This document shows positions 50,830 to 59,215 of a DNA stretch of 64,000 nucleotides, piece after piece. Every line of letters starts with the position of its first letter. Position 1 is the first letter of the stretch. The stretch spans positions 40,104 through 104,103 of the forward strand of contig JAKSIJ010000008.1 of assembly GCA_024398875.1 (NCBI GenBank), read 5' to 3'. The notes beneath the pieces were generated by a model. That model was not told where the DNA came from and made no database searches. It saw nothing but the letters and a program-made list of their open reading frames with translations. The DNA comes from Fibrobacter sp. (GTDB lineage Bacteria; Fibrobacterota; Fibrobacteria; Fibrobacterales; Fibrobacteraceae). A program made the translations under genes and the position numbers.

Positions 50830-52224
50830 ATGTCCTCACAAGACCGCACCTACATCGCTATTGATCTGAAATCTTTTTTTGCCTCCGTGGAATGTGTAGA
50901 ACGGGGGCTGGATCCTTTAACTGCAAAACTGGTAGTAGCTGACCCGAATCGCACCGAAAAAACCATCTGCCTTGCCGTTTCCCCTGCCTTGAAAGCTTAC
51001 GGAATCGCAGGTCGCGCACGTCTTTTCGAAGTCCTGCAAAAAGTGAAGGAAGTGAAGCGAACCACCGGAGAAGAAATCCAGTTCATCATCGCCCCGCCCC
51101 AAATGGCGAAGTACATCGAGTACTCCAGCAACATCTACAGTACCTACCTGAAATATGTAAGCGCAGAAGACATCCATGTGTACTCCATCGATGAATGCTT
51201 CATTGATGTGACGAAATATTTGACGCTTTACAAAACAACAGCAGAAGAATTGGCCCAGAAAATGATTCTGGATGTTTTGAAGAATACGGGTATTACCGCC
51301 ACCGCAGGCATTGGAAGCAATCTCTATCTCTGCAAAATCGCCATGGATATCATCGCCAAGAAGGCCAAGCCCGATAAAAATGGCGTTCGCATGGGACGCT
51401 TGGATGAGGAAAGTTACCGCCGGCTTCTTTGGGATCACCAGCCCATCACTGATTTCTGGCGCGTGGGACGCGGCATCGCTAAAAGGCTTCAGGAATGTAG
51501 CCTCAATGATGGGCGTGGTATTCTTACCATGGGCGATATCGCCTACGTAAGCAAAACCAAGCCGGACGCCTTGTACAAGATGCTAGGGATTGACGCGGAA
51601 CTTCTCATTGACCACGCCTGGGGCCACGAACCCTGCACCATTGCAGACATCAAGCGCTACAAACCGCGAAACAATAGCATCGGCACGGGGCAGGTTTTGC
51701 AACATCCCTACCCCTTTGACAAAGCCCGCATCGTAGTGCGAGAAATGGTGGATTTTCTAGCCCTAGAACTGGTAGATAAAAATTTGGTTTCCAATGGCTT
51801 CACACTTTTCGTCACATACGACCGCGAAAATGTGGACTCGGGAAAATACACAGGCGATACCATCGTGGATTACTACGGCAGAACCCTCCCCAAGCCCGCT
51901 CACGGAAACGCCAACTTCGGAATCTACACGGCATCTCTGGAAAAAATCACTACCGCCGTCATGGAACTTTTTGACCGTGTAGTAAACCCAAACCTTACCA
52001 TCCGGAAACTGAACCTCACCGCCAATAACGTGGTGGATGCCAGAAATGAAGAAGTGGACTTGTTCACTGACATCAAAAAGCGGGAAAGGGAAAAGAAAAT
52101 GCAGCTCGCGGAACTCACCATCAAGAAAAAATTCGGGAAGAACGCCATCTTGAAAGGGTTTGACCTGCAGGAAGGCGCCACCACCAAGGAACGAAACGGG
52201 CAAATCGGCGGACACAAAGCGTAG
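50830..52224 (+). CDS. Y-family translesion DNA polymerase (DinB/UmuC-like)
   Basis: A 464-residue polymerase. The catalytic Asp lies in AIDLKSFFASVE (steric gate FF) and the second Asp/Glu pair in VYSIDECFID. The thumb helix-hairpin-helix is FWRVGRGIAKRL and the little-finger domain follows. Resemblance in length and the YTGDTIVDYYGRT region is to the UvrX/UmuC-like subgroup rather than DinB of E. coli. No UmuD or LexA gene is next to it. It copies across lesions with low fidelity; regulation is not visible. Confidence 0.88.
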   Translation: MSSQDRTYIAIDLKSFFASVECVERGLDPLTAKLVVADPNRTEKTICLAVSPALKAYGIAGRARLFEVLQKVKEVKRTTGEEIQFIIAPPQMAKYIEYSSNIYSTYLKYVSAEDIHVYSIDECFIDVTKYLTLYKTTAEELAQKMILDVLKNTGITATAGIGSNLYLCKIAMDIIAKKAKPDKNGVRMGRLDEESYRRLLWDHQPITDFWRVGRGIAKRLQECSLNDGRGILTMGDIAYVSKTKPDALYKMLGIDAELLIDHAWGHEPCTIADIKRYKPRNNSIGTGQVLQHPYPFDKARIVVREMVDFLALELVDKNLVSNGFTLFVTYDRENVDSGKYTGDTIVDYYGRTLPKPAHGNANFGIYTASLEKITTAVMELFDRVVNPNLTIRKLNLTANNVVDARNEEVDLFTDIKKREREKKMQLAELTIKKKFGKNAILKGFDLQEGATTKERNGQIGGHKA

Positions 52225-52380
52225 TTCTGCGCCCATGCCACCCGACTATTCCAACTTGAAGGATAAAAAGCCCAAAATTTTTGAATTTTGCTGTTCTTTT
52301 TTGGAAAAAAGATGTATATACTCTAAATGTAAAGCAAAAAGCTCTACGAATTGCCATCTTTTTTACTACGGAGGTACACC

Positions 52381-52698
52381 ATGGACATTCAATTTTCTGC
52401 TCGTCATTTCAACGCTTCTGCTGGTCTCCAGGACCGCATTCAGGAAGAAATGGATAAATTGGCTAAGTTCTACCCCAACATTACCGGGGCCTCCGTTGTT
52501 TTGGACCATGAAGTAGAACACCAGCGCCACTGCGACATCACGGTGAACATTACGGGCAACGTGATTACCGCTTCTGCCGATGAGGAAAACATGGGCAAAG
52601 CCGTGGATGTGGCTCTGGAACGCGTCAAAACCCAGCTGAAGAAGGCCAACGAAAAACAGAATGACCACCGTTCTCAACCTGCTTCCAGTTTGGCATAA
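52381..52698 (+). CDS. hpf: Ribosome hibernation promoting factor (short HPF/RaiA family)
   Basis: A 105-residue protein of beta-alpha fold: IQFSARHFNASAGLQDRIQEE, DHEVEHQRHCDITV and AVDVALERVKTQLKK match HPF. The short form lacks the dimerisation tail. It binds the 30S decoding center in stationary phase. Start ATG 52381 is chosen because GGAGG is 6 nt upstream; a longer frame would include no conserved residues. Next is hprK after only 3 bp. Confidence 0.9.
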   Translation: MDIQFSARHFNASAGLQDRIQEEMDKLAKFYPNITGASVVLDHEVEHQRHCDITVNITGNVITASADEENMGKAVDVALERVKTQLKKANEKQNDHRSQPASSLA

Positions 52699-52701
52699 GC
52701 C

Positions 52702-53733
52702 GTGGCTGAGTCCAGATTGAAAGACATCAAAGTCCTGCACCGAGAAAAGCTCTCGGTGCGCGACTTTTTTTGTCATTACGGGAAAGACCTGCGACTAGCG
52801 CTTCATTCTCCAGAAGCGGACTTAGATACATGCATTTCTGGCAGTGGCGTCCATCGTCCTGGCCTTGCCATGGCGGGCTATACCAAGGTCTACAGTTCTG
52901 AGCAGATTCAAGTTATCGGACATACCGAATGGAATTATCTGGATTCTCTAGGACCTGAAGGCCGTACCAAAGTTTTTGAAAATCTCTCTGCATTCAAGGC
53001 GCCCATGTGGGTGGTAACACACGAACAGATGCCCCATGCAGAACTTAGGGATATGTGCGCGAAGCTCCATATTCCCCTTTTCTCCACAACACTCCATACC
53101 TATGAATTCAACAAACTCATCCAGCATATTCTGGAAGAGTTCTTTGCACCCCATGCCATTATTCACGGAAGCCTTGTGGATGTGTACGGCATTGGCATGC
53201 TGTTCGTAGGCGATAGCAATGTGGGAAAATCGGAGTGCGTTCTGGATTTGGTGGAAAGCGGGCACCGCATGGTGGCCGACGATGTGGTGCATATCAGCCA
53301 CGTGGGCAACTCCATCATCGGAAGGCCAGACCCTCTCATTCGCCATCACATGGAAATCCGCGGTGTGGGAATTCTGGATGTTCGCTCCATGTTTGGTATT
53401 CATGCCATTCGCAAAGTGAAAAAGATTGAAGTCATTGTGGAACTGCAGCCCTGGTCTCAAAATAATTCCTACGAAAGAACGGGACTGAATGAGTTGGAAG
53501 AAGAAGTGATGGGAGTGAACATTCCCAAAATCGTCATTCCTGTGGCTCCAGGCAAGAACCTGACGGTGATTTCGGAAGTAATTGCCATGAACACGCTGAT
53601 GAAGCTCAACGGCCAAAATATTGCCAAGGACTTTAACGAAAATCTGATGCAGAAAATCAAGGCAAAAGCTAAAGGCGAATTCACCGACGAGCTTTTGGAT
53701 ATTGATATCCAGCACTGGTCCCCCTACGAATAA
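52702..53733 (+). CDS. hprK: HPr kinase/phosphorylase
   Basis: A 343-residue bifunctional kinase/phosphorylase. The N-terminal domain leads to the central His155 (IIHGSLVDVYGIGML), the P-loop GDSNVGKSE (170-178) and the family signature MEIRGVGILDVRSMFG. It phosphorylates Ser46 of HPr in carbon control. No HPr or PTS gene is visible here. The start is GTG after the stop of hpf. The gene order hpf-hprK recurs in several bacteria. Confidence 0.93.
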   Translation: MAESRLKDIKVLHREKLSVRDFFCHYGKDLRLALHSPEADLDTCISGSGVHRPGLAMAGYTKVYSSEQIQVIGHTEWNYLDSLGPEGRTKVFENLSAFKAPMWVVTHEQMPHAELRDMCAKLHIPLFSTTLHTYEFNKLIQHILEEFFAPHAIIHGSLVDVYGIGMLFVGDSNVGKSECVLDLVESGHRMVADDVVHISHVGNSIIGRPDPLIRHHMEIRGVGILDVRSMFGIHAIRKVKKIEVIVELQPWSQNNSYERTGLNELEEEVMGVNIPKIVIPVAPGKNLTVISEVIAMNTLMKLNGQNIAKDFNENLMQKIKAKAKGEFTDELLDIDIQHWSPYE

Positions 53734-53756
53734 GATAAATATCTATCTTTTCACGT

Positions 53757-54674
53757 ATGAGTCAGCTAAGCCGCACCATAAAGAGTAATTTCGTTCCCTT
53801 TGTTGTGTTCATCCTCCTTGTGTTGGGATGTTGCGGCGCCTGGTTTTTCTTCCACCCCGCAAGCCCCTACCATAACCGCTATAAATTCGTTGTGCGCTAT
53901 GAAGTGGTGGGAACCCTCTCCCCCGGAAACCGCGTAGAAGTACGCGGCATCAGCAAGGGTCAGATTTTAAAAGTGGATTTGACAGATGACGCCGTGTTTG
54001 TCACAGTGGAGGTTCTCGCGGACGCTCGCATTGCCAAGAATTCTGAATTCCGCCTCATCAACTCGGGCTTGATGGGTGAACGCGAGATGTGCATCCTCTC
54101 TGGCGACGGAACGGACTTTGTTGCAGAAGGCGATACCGTCTGGGGCAGCTTTGATGATGGCACCTCCGGCCTCTCCAAATCCTTGGCAGAAATATTCAGC
54201 GAACTGAGCGAAATGACCGACACCCTCATGTCCATCAAGGATTCCCTAACCCAGGGCTCCACCGGCAAACGCATCGAGCGCGTGATGGACAAGGGAAAGG
54301 ACTTGGTGAACACTTCTGGCGATATGATTGGCCAATGGAAATCCAGTGTGTCTGGCATTTTGGACAAATGCGAAGGCACGCTCAAAAATGCAAAAGACAT
54401 TGTAGAAACGTTGTCCCAAAAAACAGATAAAACTGTAGAAGACATTAGCGCCTTGAAGGGACGGACAGAGGAACTGCTACAAAAAGTATCGGAACTGAAG
54501 GATTCCGCTAACATCATATGTTCCAAGTTGGAACAAGAAGACAATACTGCCGGTTTGATTCTTTCGGGAAAAGGTCGCTTTTTACAGGAAATAAACCGCA
54601 TTTCCAAGGATATTGACGCTCTAGTTGCTGATATCAAGAAGCAGGGCGTAAAATTAAATGTGGATATTTTTTAA
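53757..54674 (+). CDS. MCE/MlaD-family lipid-transport protein
   Basis: A 305-residue protein with an N-terminal transmembrane anchor (FVPFVVFILLVLGCCGAWFFF), an MCE domain (YEVVGTLSPGNRVEVRGISKGQI, ARIAKNSEFRLINSGLMGE) and a long predicted coiled coil from about residue 140. MCE proteins form hexameric lipid conduits across the periplasm with an MlaFE-type ABC transporter, which is not in this window. The Cys pair GCCG in the anchor is an uncommon feature. Confidence 0.88.
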   Translation: MSQLSRTIKSNFVPFVVFILLVLGCCGAWFFFHPASPYHNRYKFVVRYEVVGTLSPGNRVEVRGISKGQILKVDLTDDAVFVTVEVLADARIAKNSEFRLINSGLMGEREMCILSGDGTDFVAEGDTVWGSFDDGTSGLSKSLAEIFSELSEMTDTLMSIKDSLTQGSTGKRIERVMDKGKDLVNTSGDMIGQWKSSVSGILDKCEGTLKNAKDIVETLSQKTDKTVEDISALKGRTEELLQKVSELKDSANIICSKLEQEDNTAGLILSGKGRFLQEINRISKDIDALVADIKKQGVKLNVDIF

Positions 54675-54725
54675 TTTGGGCTTCCACTTTTAATAAAAAA
54701 AACATAGTTTATCACGGATAATTGA

Positions 54726-54744
54726 GAAGTATGTGGTATACTTC
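54726..54744. promoter_or_regulatory. Inverted repeat overlapping a -10 box
   Basis: GAAGTAT-GTGGT-ATACTTC, a 7-bp inverted repeat, overlaps the TATACT -10 candidate of the DksA-like gene. It may be an operator. No matching -35 is evident. Confidence 0.35.
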
Positions 54745-54763
54745 AGAAAAAAAGGAGCTTGTC

Positions 54764-55372
54764 ATGGCAGAGAAAAAAGCTACTAAAAAAGCCGAGAAGA
54801 AGGTCGAAAAAAAGACTGAAAAGAAAGTTGAAAAAGTCGTGAAAGTCGCAGAGAAAAAAACTGTAAAAGAAGAAAAGAAAGTTGAGAAAAAAGCGGAAAA
54901 GAAGGCAGATGCAAAGCCTGCGAAGATGAGCGCCGCCGATCTCAAATTCTTTGAGGATTTACTTGTAGAAAAACGCCGCCAATTGGTGGTTGCCCAAAGC
55001 GAGTCTGAAAAAGCGAATGCTTTCCAGGGCCAGCAGCACCAATCCGGAGACAGCGGCGATTCCGACAGCGCCGACTCTGCAACTGACATCAACAATTTGG
55101 AAACCACCCTTGGTCTCGCTGCCCGCGAAGGCAAATACCTAGTGTACCTGGAAGAGGCCCTACAGCGCATCAAGAAGGGAACCTTCGGCGTTTGCAAGGT
55201 GTGCAAGAAACTCATTCCCAGAGCCCGTTTGCTGGCAGTGCCCACCGCAACAAAATGCGTAAACTGCAAGGAAGAGACGAAGAAAAAGGAACAGGAGAAC
55301 AACCGGATTGAAATGGCACGTTTGTTCGCTGAGGCACAACGCAAAGAAATGATGAAACGCTCCGAACGCTAA
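54764..55372 (+). CDS. DksA/TraR C4 zinc-finger protein with long Lys/Glu-rich N-terminus
   Basis: A 202-residue protein. The first 55 residues are almost only Lys, Glu and Ala in an alternating pattern (KKAEKKVEKKTEKKVEK), like a histone-H1-type or charged extension. From about residue 60 the DksA coiled coil follows, and the C4 zinc site is C-x2-C-x17-C-x2-C (CKVCKK and CVNCKEE). DksA binds the RNA polymerase secondary channel and works with ppGpp. The start ATG 54764 follows AAAGGAG; a longer frame upstream is not supported. A good terminator follows. Confidence 0.87.
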   Translation: MAEKKATKKAEKKVEKKTEKKVEKVVKVAEKKTVKEEKKVEKKAEKKADAKPAKMSAADLKFFEDLLVEKRRQLVVAQSESEKANAFQGQQHQSGDSGDSDSADSATDINNLETTLGLAAREGKYLVYLEEALQRIKKGTFGVCKVCKKLIPRARLLAVPTATKCVNCKEETKKKEQENNRIEMARLFAEAQRKEMMKRSER

Positions 55373-55392
55373 CCTTCTAAAAAACTCCTTTT

Positions 55393-55422
55393 AAAAAGTC
55401 CAGCCTAGCGCTGGACTTTTTT
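55393..55422 (+). terminator. Terminator after DksA-like gene
   Basis: GTCCAGC (55398-55404) and GCTGGAC (55410-55416) pair around a CTAGC loop, flanked by AAAAA and TTTTTT. It lies between convergent genes and can stop both directions. Confidence 0.85.
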
Positions 55423-55488
55423 CATTGCAATGTATGGAATAAATTGCCTCAAAATTTCTTTGGACAAGGTTCTGCCCACACTAGTAAC

Positions 55489-56574
55489 CTATAGACTAGA
55501 AAAGAATGCGTCCGCCAAGGTAGCACGGAATGCGTGTATACGGTCTGCGTTTGGTTCCCGATGAGGATAGGTGAAATTGCTGAGAAGCACCACTGCGGCA
55601 CCTGCCTGCGGATCTGCCACAATGCTTGCGCCCGTGAAGCCCGTTTTTCCAAATGTCCGAGGAGAGCATTTTGTTCCCATGAATTTTGAGGAGTTGAGTT
55701 CCCATCCAAGGGCGGTACATGCCCCCGTACCCTCATAAGCAGTAGTAAATGCACGATATTCGGGAAGTTCAAAAGCATTATGGCTCACCAGATTGAGAAC
55801 ACCCGAAGAGATGATACGCTTGCCCTCCAAAACACCGTCGTTCAAAACCATCTGAACAAAGCGAAGAAGGTCTGGAACTGTGCTGAACATGCCCGCGGAA
55901 CCTACCGGAAATAACTGTCGCAGCACCCAGGCGCTTTCGTCATGAATTTCACCTTGAATTTCACGGCCACGGAAACTGCAAATTTCCGTAGGGACGATGT
56001 CTTCTTTCGCGATGGCGTTCGCGGCCCGCGTTAGAGGGTCCCAGCCACTCCTATTCATTTGAAGCGGTTTGAAGAAAGTCTCCTCCCCCAACTCCTGCAG
56101 AGATTTCCCCGTAAGGCGATTGAGAATCATTCCAAGTAATACGCTGGCAGGGTTCCCATAATTGAAATCTGCGCCCGGCGCTTTTGCAAACTGGTATGTA
56201 AAAAGAGCGTGAAGAATTTCTTGCGGAGGAAGTTCCCTTAGCGTTTTCATGGGAACGCGATAATCCAAACTGTGAGTCAGGAGATGGAAAATGCGGATGT
56301 CTTCCCGATAATTCGTCTCCAATTCCGGAATGTAATCCACAACCTTTGTATCAACAGACAACTTTCCCTGAAGAATGAAATCCAAGGCCAGCGTAGATGT
56401 AGGGCAAACCTTTGTGAGAGAAGCAATGTCGAAAACGGAATCCTCTGCCGTATGGAGCGTTAGGACTTTTCGGCTACCATCGGGAAGAATAAACCCCACT
56501 ACTGCACGATTGAAAACGCCAGCACTTTCCGCCCCGCATAACAACGCCTGAATCTTATCTTCGTCAAAGGCCAT
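55489..56574 (-). CDS. Beta-lactamase-fold serine hydrolase (class C/esterase-like)
   Basis: A 361-residue protein of the Beta-lactamase/transpeptidase-like family. The nucleophile motif SLTK (Ser52, Lys55), the YGN motif in DFNYGNPAS and the KTG-like GKTGFTG are all present in order. There is no signal peptide, so it appears cytoplasmic, unlike true AmpC lactamases, and could be an esterase or peptidase. Start ATG 56574 follows GAGG. It lies 14 bp after lysA on the same strand, so it is probably co-transcribed with it. Confidence 0.83.
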   Translation of the reverse strand: MAFDEDKIQALLCGAESAGVFNRAVVGFILPDGSRKVLTLHTAEDSVFDIASLTKVCPTSTLALDFILQGKLSVDTKVVDYIPELETNYREDIRIFHLLTHSLDYRVPMKTLRELPPQEILHALFTYQFAKAPGADFNYGNPASVLLGMILNRLTGKSLQELGEETFFKPLQMNRSGWDPLTRAANAIAKEDIVPTEICSFRGREIQGEIHDESAWVLRQLFPVGSAGMFSTVPDLLRFVQMVLNDGVLEGKRIISSGVLNLVSHNAFELPEYRAFTTAYEGTGACTALGWELNSSKFMGTKCSPRTFGKTGFTGASIVADPQAGAAVVLLSNFTYPHREPNADRIHAFRATLADAFFSSL

Positions 56575-56588
56575 CACGACCTCAAATG

Positions 56589-57851
56589 CTAGAATTCAAT
56601 GACCCTATCGTTCTGAAGCATCTGCTCGAAGGTCTGCCGTTCGCGAATGACCTTCAATTCGCCCGCGGTATACATCACTTCTGCAGCATAACGGCGACTG
56701 TTGTAATTGCTGCTCATAGCGGCACCATAAGCACCTGTGTCATGAATGATCAGAAGGTCACCCACTTTTGCCTTCGGGAGTTTACGCGTTACGACAAAGC
56801 CGCCTTCCTCCTGGGTAAAGACATCGCCAGATTCGCAAAGGGGGCCAGCAACAACGGCATCCACCATCTCGTCGAGAACTCGGCCGTCGCGCGGAAGAAT
56901 GGAAATTTCATGATAACTACCATAGAAACTGGGCCGCACCAAATCGGTAAAGCCCGCGTCTACGAGATAAAAGAGGTTCTCTCCCTGCTTTTTCACAGCA
57001 CGGATTTCAGTCACAAGGTAACCACTTTCTGCAACCAGATAGCGGCCCGGCTCCACTTCCAGGGAAACATCATGACCGATGCTCTGCTGAATCTTTTTGC
57101 GGGCATCGTCCCACAGCTTGTAATAGGCATTCACATCAATGCGATTGCCTTTTTCTTCGGGCTTATACGGGATAGGGAGACCACCGCCGGCACTGATGGT
57201 ACGAAGGTGACTGCCCAGGCGGCGGGAAGCATCGCACATGGCATCGCATACTTGTGCTAAATGTTCGAAATCCGAACCAGAACCGATGTGCATGTGAAGA
57301 CCCGTAATCCACATGCCATTCGCCTGCGCAAGCTTGACACAGTCCTTAATTTGTTCATGCCACACACCATGTTTGGAAAGCGGACCACCCGTATTCACCT
57401 TGCTGGAATGGCCATGCCCAAAACCGGGATTGATGCGCAGCGTCAACTCTGATTTAATGCCAGCGTCCGCCAACTGCTGAATCATGTCTGGAGAGCCAAC
57501 GTTGACGGGAATGTTGTACTTTTTTACCAGTTCCAAGGCATCCCTATCAAAAATGTCAGCGGTATAAACGATTTCGGGAACACGCCCTTTTTCCACTCCG
57601 CCCTTAAATCCAGCCCTCAGCGCACGAACAATCTCGCCTGCGCTGACAGCATCCACCACGCAGCCCAATTTTTTTATCAATGCCACAATGGAAAGATTGG
57701 GGCAGGCCTTCTGCGCAAAACGCACCGTGTCAAAGACCTTTACATCTTTCACGGCCTTTTCAATGGTTTCACGATTGTACAGCCAAAGCGGAGTACCGAA
57801 CTGCTCGGCCCCCTTCAGAATCACGTCTTGCGGAATGGAAATCTTTGTCAT
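56589..57851 (-). CDS. lysA: Diaminopimelate decarboxylase
   Basis: A 420-residue fold type III PLP enzyme that makes lysine from meso-diaminopimelate. The PLP Lys is Lys48 in FAQKACPN; the glycine loop GLHMHIGSGSDFE, SAGGGLPIPY, EPGRYLVAESG and CESGDVF (with the active-site Cys) are typical. The YAVKAN motif of most relatives is changed to FAQKAC, a known type of variant; an arginine or carboxynorspermidine decarboxylase cannot be fully excluded. It ends close to the beta-lactamase-like gene. Confidence 0.88.
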   Translation of the reverse strand: MTKISIPQDVILKGAEQFGTPLWLYNRETIEKAVKDVKVFDTVRFAQKACPNLSIVALIKKLGCVVDAVSAGEIVRALRAGFKGGVEKGRVPEIVYTADIFDRDALELVKKYNIPVNVGSPDMIQQLADAGIKSELTLRINPGFGHGHSSKVNTGGPLSKHGVWHEQIKDCVKLAQANGMWITGLHMHIGSGSDFEHLAQVCDAMCDASRRLGSHLRTISAGGGLPIPYKPEEKGNRIDVNAYYKLWDDARKKIQQSIGHDVSLEVEPGRYLVAESGYLVTEIRAVKKQGENLFYLVDAGFTDLVRPSFYGSYHEISILPRDGRVLDEMVDAVVAGPLCESGDVFTQEEGGFVVTRKLPKAKVGDLLIIHDTGAYGAAMSSNYNSRRYAAEVMYTAGELKVIRERQTFEQMLQNDRVIEF

Positions 57852-57865
57852 AGAAAAAAAGATAG

Positions 57866-57891
57866 AAAAAGGAACCGGACAAACCGACTCC
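57866..57891 (-). terminator. Terminator of the CBM48-like gene
   Basis: On the minus strand GGAGTCGG pairs with CCGGTTCC (two G-U pairs) around a TTTGT loop, followed by TTTTTC. It sits between the CBM48-like gene and lysA. Confidence 0.7.
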
Positions 57892-57936
57892 TTCCCCTGA
57901 AATTCGCTCTATCTGGCATTTACCAGATTAGCTAAA

Positions 57937-58302
57937 TTAGACGTGCTTGATCTTGTTGTCGCCAGCATCCCAGTTCTTGCCGTCGCAAACGAACTTGTAT
58001 TCGTAATCGCCGGGAACCAGATTCAGCTTGGCAACCCACATGCCCGTCTTCTTGTCCTTCTTGAGCATGTCCACATCAACAGTCCAGTTGTTGAAGGAAC
58101 CAGCCACAGAAACGGTTGTAGCGAGCGGGCAGTCTGCAACAAATTCAACAGCCACTTTCTTAGGGGCAGCAGTCTTTGCTGCGCACTTGCAAGCACTCTT
58201 CTTTGCTTCAGCCTTGGGAGCAGCCGTCTTTGTGGGAGCGGCCTTAGCAGCGCTCTTCTTGGCAGGGGCCTTAGCGGACTTTGCAGCAGTTGTTTTAGCC
58301 AT
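57937..58302 (-). CDS. Small CBM48/AMPK-type glycogen-binding-like protein with Ala/Lys-rich N-terminus
   Basis: A 121-residue protein in two parts. Residues 1-50 are Ala/Lys/Pro-rich (AKSAKAPAKKSAAKAAP and so on, including CKC), like a histone tail. The rest is a single Ig-like module of the CBM48/AMPK-beta type: TTVSVAGSFNNWTVD, MWVAKLNLVPGDYEYKFVCDG and NWDAGDNKI hold the conserved Trp, Lys and Asn residues that contact alpha-glucan. Such modules usually lie inside branching enzymes or isoamylases, so a stand-alone copy is uncommon. ATG 58302 is chosen over ATG 58311 because GAGGAG is 9 nt upstream. It has its own promoter and terminator. Confidence 0.82.
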   Translation of the reverse strand: MAKTTAAKSAKAPAKKSAAKAAPTKTAAPKAEAKKSACKCAAKTAAPKKVAVEFVADCPLATTVSVAGSFNNWTVDVDMLKKDKKTGMWVAKLNLVPGDYEYKFVCDGKNWDAGDNKIKHV

Positions 58303-58333
58303 AGTAATCATCTCCTCTTTAAGTTCGGCGCCA

Positions 58334-58362
58334 AAGATAGTAAATTTTTGTTTTCATGTCTA
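58334..58362 (-). promoter_or_regulatory. Promoter of the CBM48-like gene
   Basis: On the minus strand TAGACA (58362-58357), a 17-nt spacer and TATCTT (58339-58334) extended to TATCTTTG. Five of six -35 bases match consensus. The leader is about 25 nt. Confidence 0.65.
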
Positions 58363-58458
58363 CAAAAATTTTCATTTTCTTAAAAGCGCCGTTTTTAGAG
58401 GGATTTCGCCATTTTAGCGGGCGATGCGCTTCATCTTTTATACCAGATGCTGATAACA

Positions 58459-59205
58459 TCAGTCATAGTTGATCGTATAGACAAGATGCCATTCTAACTC
58501 ATAATATGTGGCTTTATAATCGTTCTGATCTTTTCTTTCGCCAACGTATAATCCGGCATCGTTGATGATATAACAGGTATTGGAATCATACTCATAATCA
58601 TCAAAAATTGCATCTGCGTCTACAAAATTTGGGCAGATATATATTTTATTTATTCCTGCACGAAGCACCGCTGAAACTGATTTCGACCCACTCCATGTAC
58701 CCACATCATTCCCGAGGCTAATGGTTGATGTTTTCAAGGAATCGTAGCGGACGCTGTTACGATAAGTCTTTACAGTAAACGAGATTCTAGGATCGCCATC
58801 CTTTTTGCCATCCGCATCCATTGACTTTAGTTGATGATAATAGTCAAGAGTTATGGTCAAGGTAGTGGAACCTTCAGTGTATATTGATGTTTTTGAGGAA
58901 CTACTGCTATAATAATCATAGAATGAAGAGGAACTGCTGCTATAATAATCGTAGTATGAAGAGGAACTGCTGCTATAATAATCGTAGTATGAAGAGGAAC
59001 TGCGATAATAATCATCGTAATACGAATATGAGGAAGAACTGCGCCGATAATCGTCATCGTAATTTCTATCACGTGATTCTTCTGCACGCACGCCATCTAC
59101 GAGTTCGTCAGCTTCGTTAGCAGATATAGGACCGTTACCGCAAGCAGCAATCATTGCCACAAGCCCGACAAAACAAAATGTGTAGACAATTTTGAACATT
59201 TTCAT
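58459..59205 (-). CDS. Lipoprotein with tandem Ser/Tyr (YYDYYSSSSSS) repeats
   Basis: A 248-residue lipoprotein. The signal peptide ends at the lipobox AMIAAC. A charged stretch is followed by about four tandem copies of an 11-residue repeat of the form SSSSSSYYDYY (residues about 50-105), which serve as a linker or a sticky surface. The C-terminal globular part (about 115-248) is predicted beta (TLTITLDYYHQL, DPRISFTVKTYRN, NKIYICPNF) with two Cys that could form a disulphide. No family is recognised. ATG 59205 is chosen because GGGAGG lies 6 nt upstream. It follows the outer-membrane protein gene by 10 bp, so both probably share one transcript. Confidence 0.8.
   Translation of the reverse strand: MKMFKIVYTFCFVGLVAMIAACGNGPISANEADELVDGVRAEESRDRNYDDDYRRSSSSYSYYDDYYRSSSSYYDYYSSSSSSYYDYYSSSSSSFYDYYSSSSSKTSIYTEGSTTLTITLDYYHQLKSMDADGKKDGDPRISFTVKTYRNSVRYDSLKTSTISLGNDVGTWSGSKSVSAVLRAGINKIYICPNFVDADAIFDDYEYDSNTCYIINDAGLYVGERKDQNDYKATYYELEWHLVYTINYD
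58895..59026. repeat. 33-bp tandem repeat inside the lipoprotein gene
   Basis: Units begin with GAGGAACTGCTGCTATAATA or close variants at about 58895, 58928, 58961 and 58994; the second and third are identical and the outer ones diverge. Each encodes 11 residues, so copy number can change in frame. Confidence 0.85.
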
Positions 59206-59215
59206 AGTATCCTCC

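Noticed and set aside
58895..59026. Possible CRISPR array
   Set aside because: The 33-bp units are contiguous with no spacers and encode an in-frame peptide repeat.
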